NCBI GenBank assembly: GCA_000818945.1
Contig: KN805400.1
Coordinates: 133,293-197,292, forward strand
Direction: 5' to 3'
Length of the DNA stretch: 64,000 bases
Origin: Schizochytrium sp. CCTCC M209059
Taxonomy: Eukaryota > Sar > Bigyra > Thraustochytrida > Thraustochytriidae
A model generated the notes under the pieces. It was not told the origin of the DNA. It ran no database searches and saw only the letters and a program-made list of their open reading frames with translations. The translations under genes and the position numbers were made by a program. Positions 8,033 to 15,689 of this stretch are shown in pieces; positions within the stretch are counted from its first letter, which is position 1, and each line of letters opens with the position of its first letter.

Positions 8033-10654
8033 TTAGGACTCAGCCCCTCCCGGACGATGTGGCGAGACGATAAAGTTCGATATTTCGCCGGCCGATGCGT
8101 CTGACTGCACAAGACGACGGTGTCGAGGGGACGATACTGCAGAAGCCCCAGCCCGGCCCTCTGGCGCCTCTGCTGCAAACTTCATTTTCCCTTCAGGTTT
8201 GACTGTGGCGCCAGACGAGTCGTGCTCGATTCGTGCGCCCGTAGACGAGTTTCCTGAAGGGTCAGAGCCTGACATGTACACGCGAACCCCCGGCTCTGCG
8301 GGTCGTGGACTTGGAGTTGCACGACTCGCAAGAGCTGCATCAAATTTGGAATAAATCTCCTTCCCCGCGAAAAGATCGTTGTGACGTCCAATAATTTCCG
8401 TTCGCAAATGCAACATGTTCCCTTGGTCGTAGGCTTGCGTACGCGCGGCCGACGCCGCCGTTTCCGAGGCAGGAAGTCGAAAGGTCCCTCCGGTGTATGC
8501 GCTGCTAAGCTTGCGAAACTTTGCCAGATACTTCATTCCCCGGGCAAGCTCAAGTACCTCAGCGCGATCCACCAGATCTGCGTCTTTCGCACGCATCTTA
8601 CGCAGCGCGGACGGGACCTGGAAACGGATTTTGGCGCCACCACCTCGCGCGGACTCGGGGCTGTCATTGACCTCATTCGAGAGAGCTGTATTGGCCTTAT
8701 CGACTCCCTGGGCCTGGTCTTCTTCAAGAGTATGCTTTTCCGCACTCGGAATGCTAGAGTCGCCGTCAAGGACCTCTTGAAGAGTAGCAAGAGCCCGGCG
8801 CAGCGTCAAGTCGCGGCCTTCTTGATCATTACTGGCTCCACGATCAGCGTTCCGACTAGCATATTTTGATAGAGTCGTCGGCGCCGCATCGACACCCATT
8901 GCAGCTCGTACTCGAGAGAAGAGAACTCGTGAAAAGTTATGTGCCAATTCGGTGAGCTCGCGTTCCTTTGCTTCCTTTCCCTCACGGACCCGATCAATTT
9001 GTTGCTTTTGAACGAGCGTCTTTTGCTCGAGTTGACGGTGCTTTTTCACAACGAGCTCGTGGTAACCCAACATTTTATTGTATTTGGCTTTGAGTGAGGA
9101 CGTCTCGAGCGACAGACGTTTGACAAGATTGGGAAGAGTTTCATCTCCGTCTCCCTTGACCTTGATTTTGAGCCGAACGATCCGATGGCGAAGATCCTGT
9201 TTGTCCTGATTGAGTTTCTCCTTTGCGCGATGCGCTTCTTCGAGGAGATTTTGTATGGCTTGCAGGTCTTCCATGTGCTTTTCCTCGCGCTGTGCTTGCT
9301 GCTCGAGGCGCTTGCGATTCAGGTCGAGCGCTTCGCGTACGCGTTCGTCCGCCTTGGCGAGACGGTCCTCCAGCTTTGCATGAACCACTGCACTGGCGTC
9401 AATTTGCTTGCGCAGCGCGGAAATTGTATCCCGCTGCTCTGCCTCGGTTCGCTGGCGCATGGCAGCCAAGTCGTCAGCGTGTGATCGCCGGAGCTGCTCA
9501 ATTTCCTGCTCATGCTTGATCAGAATCGATTGTAGATCCGTGCCCTCGACCAGATTTAAGATCTTGGCGTCTTTGGCAGACATCATCGTGTCAAAGTGCT
9601 GATCTTTGGCCTTGACCATATACTTGATCTCCTCCTCGTACTTTGCGGCTTGTACCCGCACTTTGTCCTCGAGCTTTGTGGCCTCTGTAGTAAACAGGTA
9701 CTCGGCCGTTTGTCGATACTCTTCAAATTGGGTCTGTAGCGCTCTTACGACCTCTCCCTGTTCTCGCAAGAGCTGCTCTTTGTCCTCGAGCTGAATTATT
9801 TTCAGATTTTCGAGCTGCTCGCTCAGCCGATCATAGTCTTCGATTTTGGCTTTCCGATCAAGATTCCACTCTGCGCGGACAAGCTCAGCGTGTTCTTCAT
9901 ATTCGGTTTTAAGTTCCTCGAGGAGTCTCTGATGTGCCAGCAACGAGGCGTGCATTTCGCCTTGCATACGGTTGCTATTCTCCGCGAGAAGTAGAACCTG
10001 ACGAGTGTTACGATTTCGTTCGCGCCGAGCCGCGTTCATATCGGACTTTTGCTTTCCTATCATTTGCGCCTCCGACTGCAGACTCCCGAGAATGTCATCC
10101 TTGTTTGCAATTGATTCTCGGAGCTCGGCCTCCACAACGCGCAAGTCCCTCAGCTCCTCGGTCAAGGCCTGATTCTCCTCTTCAAGCTGGTAAGCGACGG
10201 CTTTGACACTATTGAGTGCGTCTTGCAGACTTTCAAGGCGCATATTTAGTCTTTCAATTTCGGCAAGGTTTTGGGCCTCGCGGTCGCGAATATCTTCAAT
10301 GTTGGCTTCCAACGTGCCATTCTCATAGAGTGTTTTATCAAGGAGCGCATGTGTCTTTTGCAGTTCTTGTTCTTTGGCCTCGAGCTGTTTTCGTACGGAC
10401 TCGAGTGCCGCCTCCGGTCTCGCATGTCCTAAAGCTGCACCTCCGTCACCTTGCTGCCCTGCGCGAAGTTTGCGGTACTTGATCTTGAGCTCTCGCAGCT
10501 CTTCCTCCGTATGTTTGAGCAGTACGCTTTGGTTGTCATGCTTGAGTTGCAGCTCGCGCGCCTGTCCCCGGAGCGCATTTATCTCTTGGTACAAGCGCTG
10601 CTGGAGCTGCTGCTGCTGCTCTTGCTCTTGCTGGGTCGCCCCTGGTCCCGCCAT
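8033..10654 (-). CDS. Long coiled-coil protein, unknown; possible cytoskeletal or flagellar role
   Basis: Predicted 873 residues from the ATG at 10654. A longer frame upstream begins at TTG and was not used. After a Gln-rich start (QQEQEQQQQLQQR) the protein is nearly continuous heptad coiled coil for about 620 residues, rich in Glu, Lys, Arg, Leu and Gln, with stretches such as EEELRELKIKYRKL, RLSEQLENLKIIQLEDKEQL and KYEEEIKYMVKAKDQHFDTM. The C-terminal ~230 residues are Ser/Ala/Pro-rich and probably disordered. No enzyme motif, membrane segment or signal peptide is visible. The style is that of centriolar, basal-body or axonemal structural proteins, and two kinesin genes lie in the same window, but no family could be named. 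Confidence 0.8.
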   Translation of the reverse strand: MAGPGATQQEQEQQQQLQQRLYQEINALRGQARELQLKHDNQSVLLKHTEEELRELKIKYRKLRAGQQGDGGAALGHARPEAALESVRKQLEAKEQELQKTHALLDKTLYENGTLEANIEDIRDREAQNLAEIERLNMRLESLQDALNSVKAVAYQLEEENQALTEELRDLRVVEAELRESIANKDDILGSLQSEAQMIGKQKSDMNAARRERNRNTRQVLLLAENSNRMQGEMHASLLAHQRLLEELKTEYEEHAELVRAEWNLDRKAKIEDYDRLSEQLENLKIIQLEDKEQLLREQGEVVRALQTQFEEYRQTAEYLFTTEATKLEDKVRVQAAKYEEEIKYMVKAKDQHFDTMMSAKDAKILNLVEGTDLQSILIKHEQEIEQLRRSHADDLAAMRQRTEAEQRDTISALRKQIDASAVVHAKLEDRLAKADERVREALDLNRKRLEQQAQREEKHMEDLQAIQNLLEEAHRAKEKLNQDKQDLRHRIVRLKIKVKGDGDETLPNLVKRLSLETSSLKAKYNKMLGYHELVVKKHRQLEQKTLVQKQQIDRVREGKEAKERELTELAHNFSRVLFSRVRAAMGVDAAPTTLSKYASRNADRGASNDQEGRDLTLRRALATLQEVLDGDSSIPSAEKHTLEEDQAQGVDKANTALSNEVNDSPESARGGGAKIRFQVPSALRKMRAKDADLVDRAEVLELARGMKYLAKFRKLSSAYTGGTFRLPASETAASAARTQAYDQGNMLHLRTEIIGRHNDLFAGKEIYSKFDAALASRATPSPRPAEPGVRVYMSGSDPSGNSSTGARIEHDSSGATVKPEGKMKFAAEAPEGRAGASAVSSPRHRRLVQSDASAGEISNFIVSPHRPGGAES

Positions 10655-11468
10655 TTGGCCACGGCGAGCCCTCACGGCGCGCGGCTGCGTCTCTTTGGTT
10701 CGCGCCGGCTTTGATGTTGTTTGGGCTGCCAACCTCGAATCCTCTCAGGGACCTTATGTATGACCATAAACCTGCGTAGTGGGCCTATGTATAGGCAAGA
10801 AGGAAATTTTTCAGAGTTCAAAGTTTTAACGCAGCGTAACGGAAACACAGCAGGCAGGCAGCAAGGCAGACAAGCATCCTTTATGCGTGGTGGTGGTTTG
10901 GAAGAGGCGCCGCGTCTGTTTCCTTGGAAAAAACAAAAGTGCATGCATCTGCCTCGAGAAAGCGCAATGAAGGATTAGGGCTCCGACGTTTGACAATGCG
11001 TGCGACTGTAAAACACCTTTCTTTTCTAATATTAAGGCAAGGCACGCACACGTGGTCCACGACTCGTACGAGCATTCTCGAGCCCAAAGTGGTTCCAGCG
11101 TCGTCACGACCCAAGTTGCCGGCTGCCGTTTATGGACGAGCTAAATTCGGCCACGAAAGGCGGGCCAGACGTCTTCACCACTGCGTTTTTGATTTGGGAC
11201 ATAGGCCTACCTCCCGAGCATGCGTGAGCGTATAAACAATAAAATAATACCGTACTGGTGGTCGATCCAGACAGACCCGAACCGTCGGTCACGAAAGCGA
11301 AAGCAAAAGCGAAAGCGACTTCGGATCGCGAGACCTCTGCGTAGCGGTGGCGAAAGGGGGGGCTGCGGCAAGAAGGAGAGGAGTCGAAAGTAGGGCTTGG
11401 TGCCTCGCGCGCGCCAAGGGCAACGCAAGGAGCGGCGGCGTCGCGTTCTGCGGTGAGCCTCAGGCGCC
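10655..11468. promoter_or_regulatory. Shared divergent promoter region, coiled-coil gene / LPCAT gene
   Basis: An 814-base region lies between two head-to-head start codons. It contains a GGGCCTATG element near 10782, a perfect TAGGCCTA palindrome at 11202-11209, and an A/T-rich GTATAAACAATAAAATAAT stretch near 11229. The last could act as a TATA-like element for the rightward gene. It also has GAAAGC repeats near 11295-11315. No open frame here looked real. Confidence 0.45.
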
Positions 11469-13142
11469 ATGCTGTCGCGCGAAAAGCATGGTGAGAAGGA
11501 CCGCGCGAAGGGTGACCAGAACACGCGAACGCCTGAGCATGACGACGAAGAGTACAATCCGTTCGAGTACAATACGCCCGTCACCTCTTACGAGCTGGCC
11601 AAGATGGTGTTTATGTACGTGAGCGGGATCGCCATCATTAGGATCATCCTCTTTGCCCTCATCCTCTTTGTCATACTCATTCTTACGACGATTGCCAATC
11701 TCGGTCTGAGCAAGGACGAGTGCTACGAACGTCCCTTTTCACGATGGCGGCGCGCTCTACTGCTCCCTGTTGCTGGGCTGTGTCGAGTCTTCCTCTTTAC
11801 GCTTGGATTTTACACCGTCCACGTACGTGGTAAACCGTCCCCCGACGCGGCGTTTTTCACCCCAAATCACGTGTCTCTCTTTGATGCCGTTGTCATGTAC
11901 TGGCTGACAATGCCGAGTGCTGTGGCCAAAGCCGAACTTTTGGACAAGCCGATTTTGGGGCGGATTTTACGCGGCCTGCAGGTGATTCCAGTCATTCGCG
12001 AGACCAAGGAGGGACGAGAAACCACGAAACGCATCATGAGTCGATTCGCTGCCTCGCAACACGACCCAAACCCCAGAAATCGGTTCCCGCAGGTGCTCAT
12101 CTTTCCCCAAGGAACATGTACAAAAGAGGACTGCGTAAGCATCTTTCAACGTGGGGCCTTCTTACCAGGGCTCCCCGTACAGCCCGTGGCCATCAAATAT
12201 CGATACAAGCACTTCAACCCCGCGTACGTCTGCACGCGTGCAAAGGACTACTTTCACAGGCGGCACTTTACGCAATTTGTGCAGCATTTAGAAGTTGTGT
12301 TTCTTCCCGTGCATTACCCGACCGAGGCCGAGAAAGAGGATCCAACGCTCTTTGCGAATGCTGTGCGCGATGAGATCGCCAAGGAGCTTGGCGCACGCAC
12401 AACCAACCACTACTTTGAGGACTGCAAGCTCTTTCAAGCTGCACTGGATCGCAGACAGGCCAAGCACGTGCTGGCGCCTCTCGAGAAGCGTCGCCCCATC
12501 GACAATGTCTTTTTGAACGGGCTCCAAGTCAAGGAGATCAAGGACATTTTTGGAGACTCTGGATCTCATCTCAGCGAGATCAAGGCTGCGCTCAAGGTCT
12601 TTGAAGCGTTTGATACGAATGAGGACTCGAGCATTGATTACGAAGAGTTCTGCAAGGCGACCGGATGCCCGTCCGAGTCGAGTCTTTCCAAAATTCTCTT
12701 TGACTTTTGTGATCGCGACAACTCAGGAACCATTAACTTCCGAGATCTTGTACTTTCCATGGCGCTCACGTCCGCCAAGGCGACCAGCGAGGAAAAGGCG
12801 CGGCTCGTCTTTCGTTTGCTTGACAGCGATGAGGATGGCCTCGTCTCAGGCGACGATGTGCGTAACTTGCTCGAGCTTTCCCAAGGCGGCGAATACAAGG
12901 ATGCCGAGGCGGTGGAACCCGAGATCAAGCAGATTTTCGCCACCGCTAACGAGAAAGGTGCCAAGCAAGACAGCGATGGAGAGCCTCTGCTGGACTGGGA
13001 GCTTTTCCGTGAACTCATTCAGGACAAGCCAGCCCTCGTCAACTGTGCCATTTCCAAGGTCAAGACAAAGCAAAGGTTCCCCGACTTTGACGCTCCGGAG
13101 GAACCAAACCCCAAACCCGAGTCGAAGAAGAAAACAAAGTAG
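11469..13142 (+). CDS. LPCAT-type lysophospholipid acyltransferase with EF hands, ER membrane
   Basis: Predicted 557 residues, ATG at 11469. A long hydrophobic segment (residues ~45-78) anchors the N-terminus. The PlsC acyltransferase fold follows. The catalytic HX4D motif is NHVSLFD (His134, Asp139), and the substrate motif is VLIFPQGTCT (~209-218), the EGT-like motif III of LPCAT1/2. Three calcium-binding loops are visible in the C-terminal third: DTNEDSSIDYEEF (~382), DRDNSGTINFRDL (~415) and DSDEDGLVSGDDV (~452). The protein ends KKTK, fitting the KKXX ER-retrieval signal. Family enzymes move acyl chains from acyl-CoA to lysophosphatidylcholine and related lysolipids in phospholipid remodelling. 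EF hands suggest calcium responsiveness. Exact acyl and head-group preference cannot be read from sequence. Confidence 0.93.
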   Translation: MLSREKHGEKDRAKGDQNTRTPEHDDEEYNPFEYNTPVTSYELAKMVFMYVSGIAIIRIILFALILFVILILTTIANLGLSKDECYERPFSRWRRALLLPVAGLCRVFLFTLGFYTVHVRGKPSPDAAFFTPNHVSLFDAVVMYWLTMPSAVAKAELLDKPILGRILRGLQVIPVIRETKEGRETTKRIMSRFAASQHDPNPRNRFPQVLIFPQGTCTKEDCVSIFQRGAFLPGLPVQPVAIKYRYKHFNPAYVCTRAKDYFHRRHFTQFVQHLEVVFLPVHYPTEAEKEDPTLFANAVRDEIAKELGARTTNHYFEDCKLFQAALDRRQAKHVLAPLEKRRPIDNVFLNGLQVKEIKDIFGDSGSHLSEIKAALKVFEAFDTNEDSSIDYEEFCKATGCPSESSLSKILFDFCDRDNSGTINFRDLVLSMALTSAKATSEEKARLVFRLLDSDEDGLVSGDDVRNLLELSQGGEYKDAEAVEPEIKQIFATANEKGAKQDSDGEPLLDWELFRELIQDKPALVNCAISKVKTKQRFPDFDAPEEPNPKPESKKKTK

Positions 13143-13444
13143 TAGTAAGCCAAACAGAAGGCAGGCGCAAAAATGGTCAAGCGCACACGAAAACCGCATC
13201 CTTTCTTTACCCATTTCTGAGTCTGTTCTTCTGCCCCCTTTCCCCCTTTTTACTCTTGGCGTTGCTTTTCGCATGCTCGCCTGATTGGCTTGGAAGTGAA
13301 TCGCGTTGAGGCCATCATCCATCCGCCCAGCACCCTGTCAAGCGTCAAAAAAGAATGTAAATGTCAAAATGTCAACGTTCAAGCTTGGAGAAGGAAAAGC
13401 AAAGTCCGAACCGTGGCTGTCTGTGTCTCAAAAGCGTCGCCGGC
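13143..13444. other. Short intergenic spacer
   Basis: Between two same-direction genes. It contains tandem TAG codons at the end of the acyltransferase gene and otherwise unremarkable sequence. An in-frame ATG at 13361 would extend the next protein by 28 residues without presequence character. Confidence 0.5.
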
Positions 13445-14518
13445 ATGCGGTCCGTGGTCGCGGGTGCGGGGCGAAGGTGGGCAGCGAGGCCTGCGGGCCC
13501 GTCGATGCTCCTCGCGGCAGCGGCGAGGACGAGGCCAAGACCGCCATGTGCGGCAAGAGGCTTCGGCAGCAAAACCGGCACGGGCAGCGCTAGCGGCACC
13601 GAAGGCAAGAAGACCGCGCGCAGCGTCGCGGAGGAGCTCGCAGCGGGTGTCCACGAGCAAGCAAAGCAGTCGGCCGCGGCGGCACTCAAGGCCGCCGAAG
13701 CAGCGGGCGCAGCGAGGTCTCAAGCGGCTCGCGAAAGTTTGGAACTCGCCAAAGCACGGTCTCGCGAAGAGGCCGAGCGACTCTCGGGGCTTGCGGGGAG
13801 CACTTGGAACACATGGACGGCTCGCGCGAAGGAGATTAGCTCGCAAAAGCTTGCACGCATCCAAGGTGTCGCAGAACCCGCGATGATTGGCGCCGTGCAC
13901 GTTCGAAATGCCGCCAAGAAAAGTTCCGAACGACCTATTTTCATGGCCTCTTCCGATGGCGGCCAAAAACCAGCAGGGAGCGGAGCTTGGGGCATGCTTG
14001 ATGGTCTGCGCGGACGCGCAGAAAAGACAATGGCCGAGGTCCAAGAGTCAGTAAAGAGTGCTGCCGCGAGCAAGTCGAAACTCGCGCGGGAAGACCTCTC
14101 CCGGAGAGCAGAACAGGCACGAGAGCGTTCCCGCGAGGAGGCTGCGCGACTCTCGGAGAATGCGCGTTCAAGAGCTTCCGAGGCATGGTCAGGATTCTCC
14201 CAACGCGCACGCGTTGCTGGCGCAGAAGGTTTACAACGGGCGAAGGAATCTGCTGCGAGCTCGGGAGCAGAGGCTGCCCGTCGTGCCCAACGCGAGATCG
14301 CAGAGCGCAAGGAGGCCATCCGTTCGATGCCAGGGAGCTTTGTCAAGCGTGTCGATCCCATGGCCAAATTCCGCACGCTTCGCAACTGGGTCATCGGGAT
14401 CCTCTTGTTGCTCTCGATCGGTTACGGAGCTGGCAAGGCAGCTCCGTACGCTGTCGCGAATTTATACTTGGAACTCGATAAGCGTGGTCGCAAAACGGAC
14501 GACGAGCGGCACGCGTAG
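13445..14518 (+). CDS. LEA-like helical protein with presequence and C-terminal membrane anchor
   Basis: Predicted 357 residues from the ATG at 13445 (385 if the ATG at 13361 is used). The later start was chosen because it begins an Arg/Ala-rich, acid-free presequence (MRSVVAGAGRRWAARPAG...) suited to mitochondrial import. The body is two long Ala/Glu/Arg/Lys/Ser-rich helical blocks with repeating patterns such as SREEAERLSGLAG and SREEAARLSENARSRA, resembling late-embryogenesis-abundant or apolipophorin-like amphipathic helices. One hydrophobic segment (WVIGILLLLSIGYGAGKAAPY) sits near the C-terminus, followed by a charged tail. This suggests an inner-membrane-tethered amphipathic helical protein. 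Function is not known; membrane shaping or stress protection are inferences. Confidence 0.75.
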   Translation: MRSVVAGAGRRWAARPAGPSMLLAAAARTRPRPPCAARGFGSKTGTGSASGTEGKKTARSVAEELAAGVHEQAKQSAAAALKAAEAAGAARSQAARESLELAKARSREEAERLSGLAGSTWNTWTARAKEISSQKLARIQGVAEPAMIGAVHVRNAAKKSSERPIFMASSDGGQKPAGSGAWGMLDGLRGRAEKTMAEVQESVKSAAASKSKLAREDLSRRAEQARERSREEAARLSENARSRASEAWSGFSQRARVAGAEGLQRAKESAASSGAEAARRAQREIAERKEAIRSMPGSFVKRVDPMAKFRTLRNWVIGILLLLSIGYGAGKAAPYAVANLYLELDKRGRKTDDERHA

Positions 14519-14827
14519 TAGTTCAACATTCAACTCCCCTAAAACCGAAACCTTAGATTGCTAGCCTTTTGATTCTTATGCTCGGACTTTCGATGGATGG
14601 ATGTGGCCAGCCAGTCTTCATGGCAAAAAACCCTTGAGAAGAAGAAGAAAAAAAAAAAGGAAGAAAAGGGAGAAGAAAAAGAAAAAAGAAGTGACATGTG
14701 AGAATGTGGGCAAGCGGTACACACCGTATTTGCGAACAAGAGACGCGCGGGTCAACAAGACATAAACTTGAAGCGCGGGGCGCGCGTGCGCACGCGCAAG
14801 CGTCTACTTTTGAGGGAAGCAACACCG
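14519..14827. other. Intergenic spacer, purine-rich
   Basis: Contains a GAA/AAAAAG-rich stretch (~14636-14690) after the preceding gene and a short GC-rich leader before the next. No gene seen. Confidence 0.5.
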
Positions 14828-15463
14828 ATGTCGGGATACCATTGGACGTCGAGGCCACCGCCAAAAAGGGTTCACGCGAGAGCAGATCCGCCTCCAGCGC
14901 GACCGAACCCACCAGGGCTGAGCACGAGATCAGCGGACATCTCCTGTGCCAGCGGCGACGCCGTCTGCGCTTGGCGCGTGCGTGACCGACTCAGCGTGCT
15001 TGAAAAGTACCCGGTGAATACTGCAGACGAGAGCAACACGAGAAAAGACGAGCTAGTTTCGCCTTCGAAGATCGCTCTGCCAGGTCTCGTCCATGAATTT
15101 GGGGCCGAAACGCGAATCACGCTTCAGGAGCACAAGGACACGCTGGAAAATGCAATCAACACGCAAACCGCTCGACTTGCCCAGGAGTTCACTCGCCGCA
15201 TCAAAGAAATGCGCGCTTCAAATGATCACCAGATTCGTGCGCTCAAACGCGAGCATCATGCAGCAGTATCAAAACTAAGTGAAGAAATCAGCAAGGGCAC
15301 CGCACGCGAAAGTAGACTCAAGGCGCAGCTTGCCAGCAAGCTACAAGATCTCCTTGTCTTGAGCCAAGCATACAAAGACCTGCGGACTCAGTTCCTTGCA
15401 CGCTGCGGTGACGATAGTGATGAGCTCGAGCTTGTCGACACCGAGGAAGATCTCGCTGCATAG
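14828..15463 (+). CDS. Small coiled-coil protein, unknown
   Basis: Predicted 211 residues from the ATG at 14828. A longer in-frame reading begins at TTG and was not used. Residues ~1-60 are Pro/Arg/Ser-rich. From about 95 onwards the chain is helical and charged with heptad-like spacing: TQTARLAQEFTRRIKEMRAS, then ALKREHHAAVSKLSEEIS and LKAQLASKLQDLLVLSQ. It ends in an acidic tail (DDSDELELVDTEEDLAA). No signal peptide, membrane segment or enzyme motif. No family recognised. Its 3' end faces that of the ankyrin-WW-kinesin gene, 226 bases away. Confidence 0.65.
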   Translation: MSGYHWTSRPPPKRVHARADPPPARPNPPGLSTRSADISCASGDAVCAWRVRDRLSVLEKYPVNTADESNTRKDELVSPSKIALPGLVHEFGAETRITLQEHKDTLENAINTQTARLAQEFTRRIKEMRASNDHQIRALKREHHAAVSKLSEEISKGTARESRLKAQLASKLQDLLVLSQAYKDLRTQFLARCGDDSDELELVDTEEDLAA

Positions 15464-15689
15464 CCCACTCTTAACCCACCTTTCGAATGTCCGTACTTCG
15501 CAACAAATGCCCCCACCTCGCAACAAATTCTCTCGCACATCAAATAAATGTCTTTGCGAATGCTGTAAAGTCGCGAATGTGGTGTAACAAGACACGTGTG
15601 TGTCTCTCTCCCCCGTGCCATCTGGAGGCAAGGCATCGCGGTTCGACTCAACCCGAGAACATCTTCAAAATTGTATAGTTGTATTCAAA

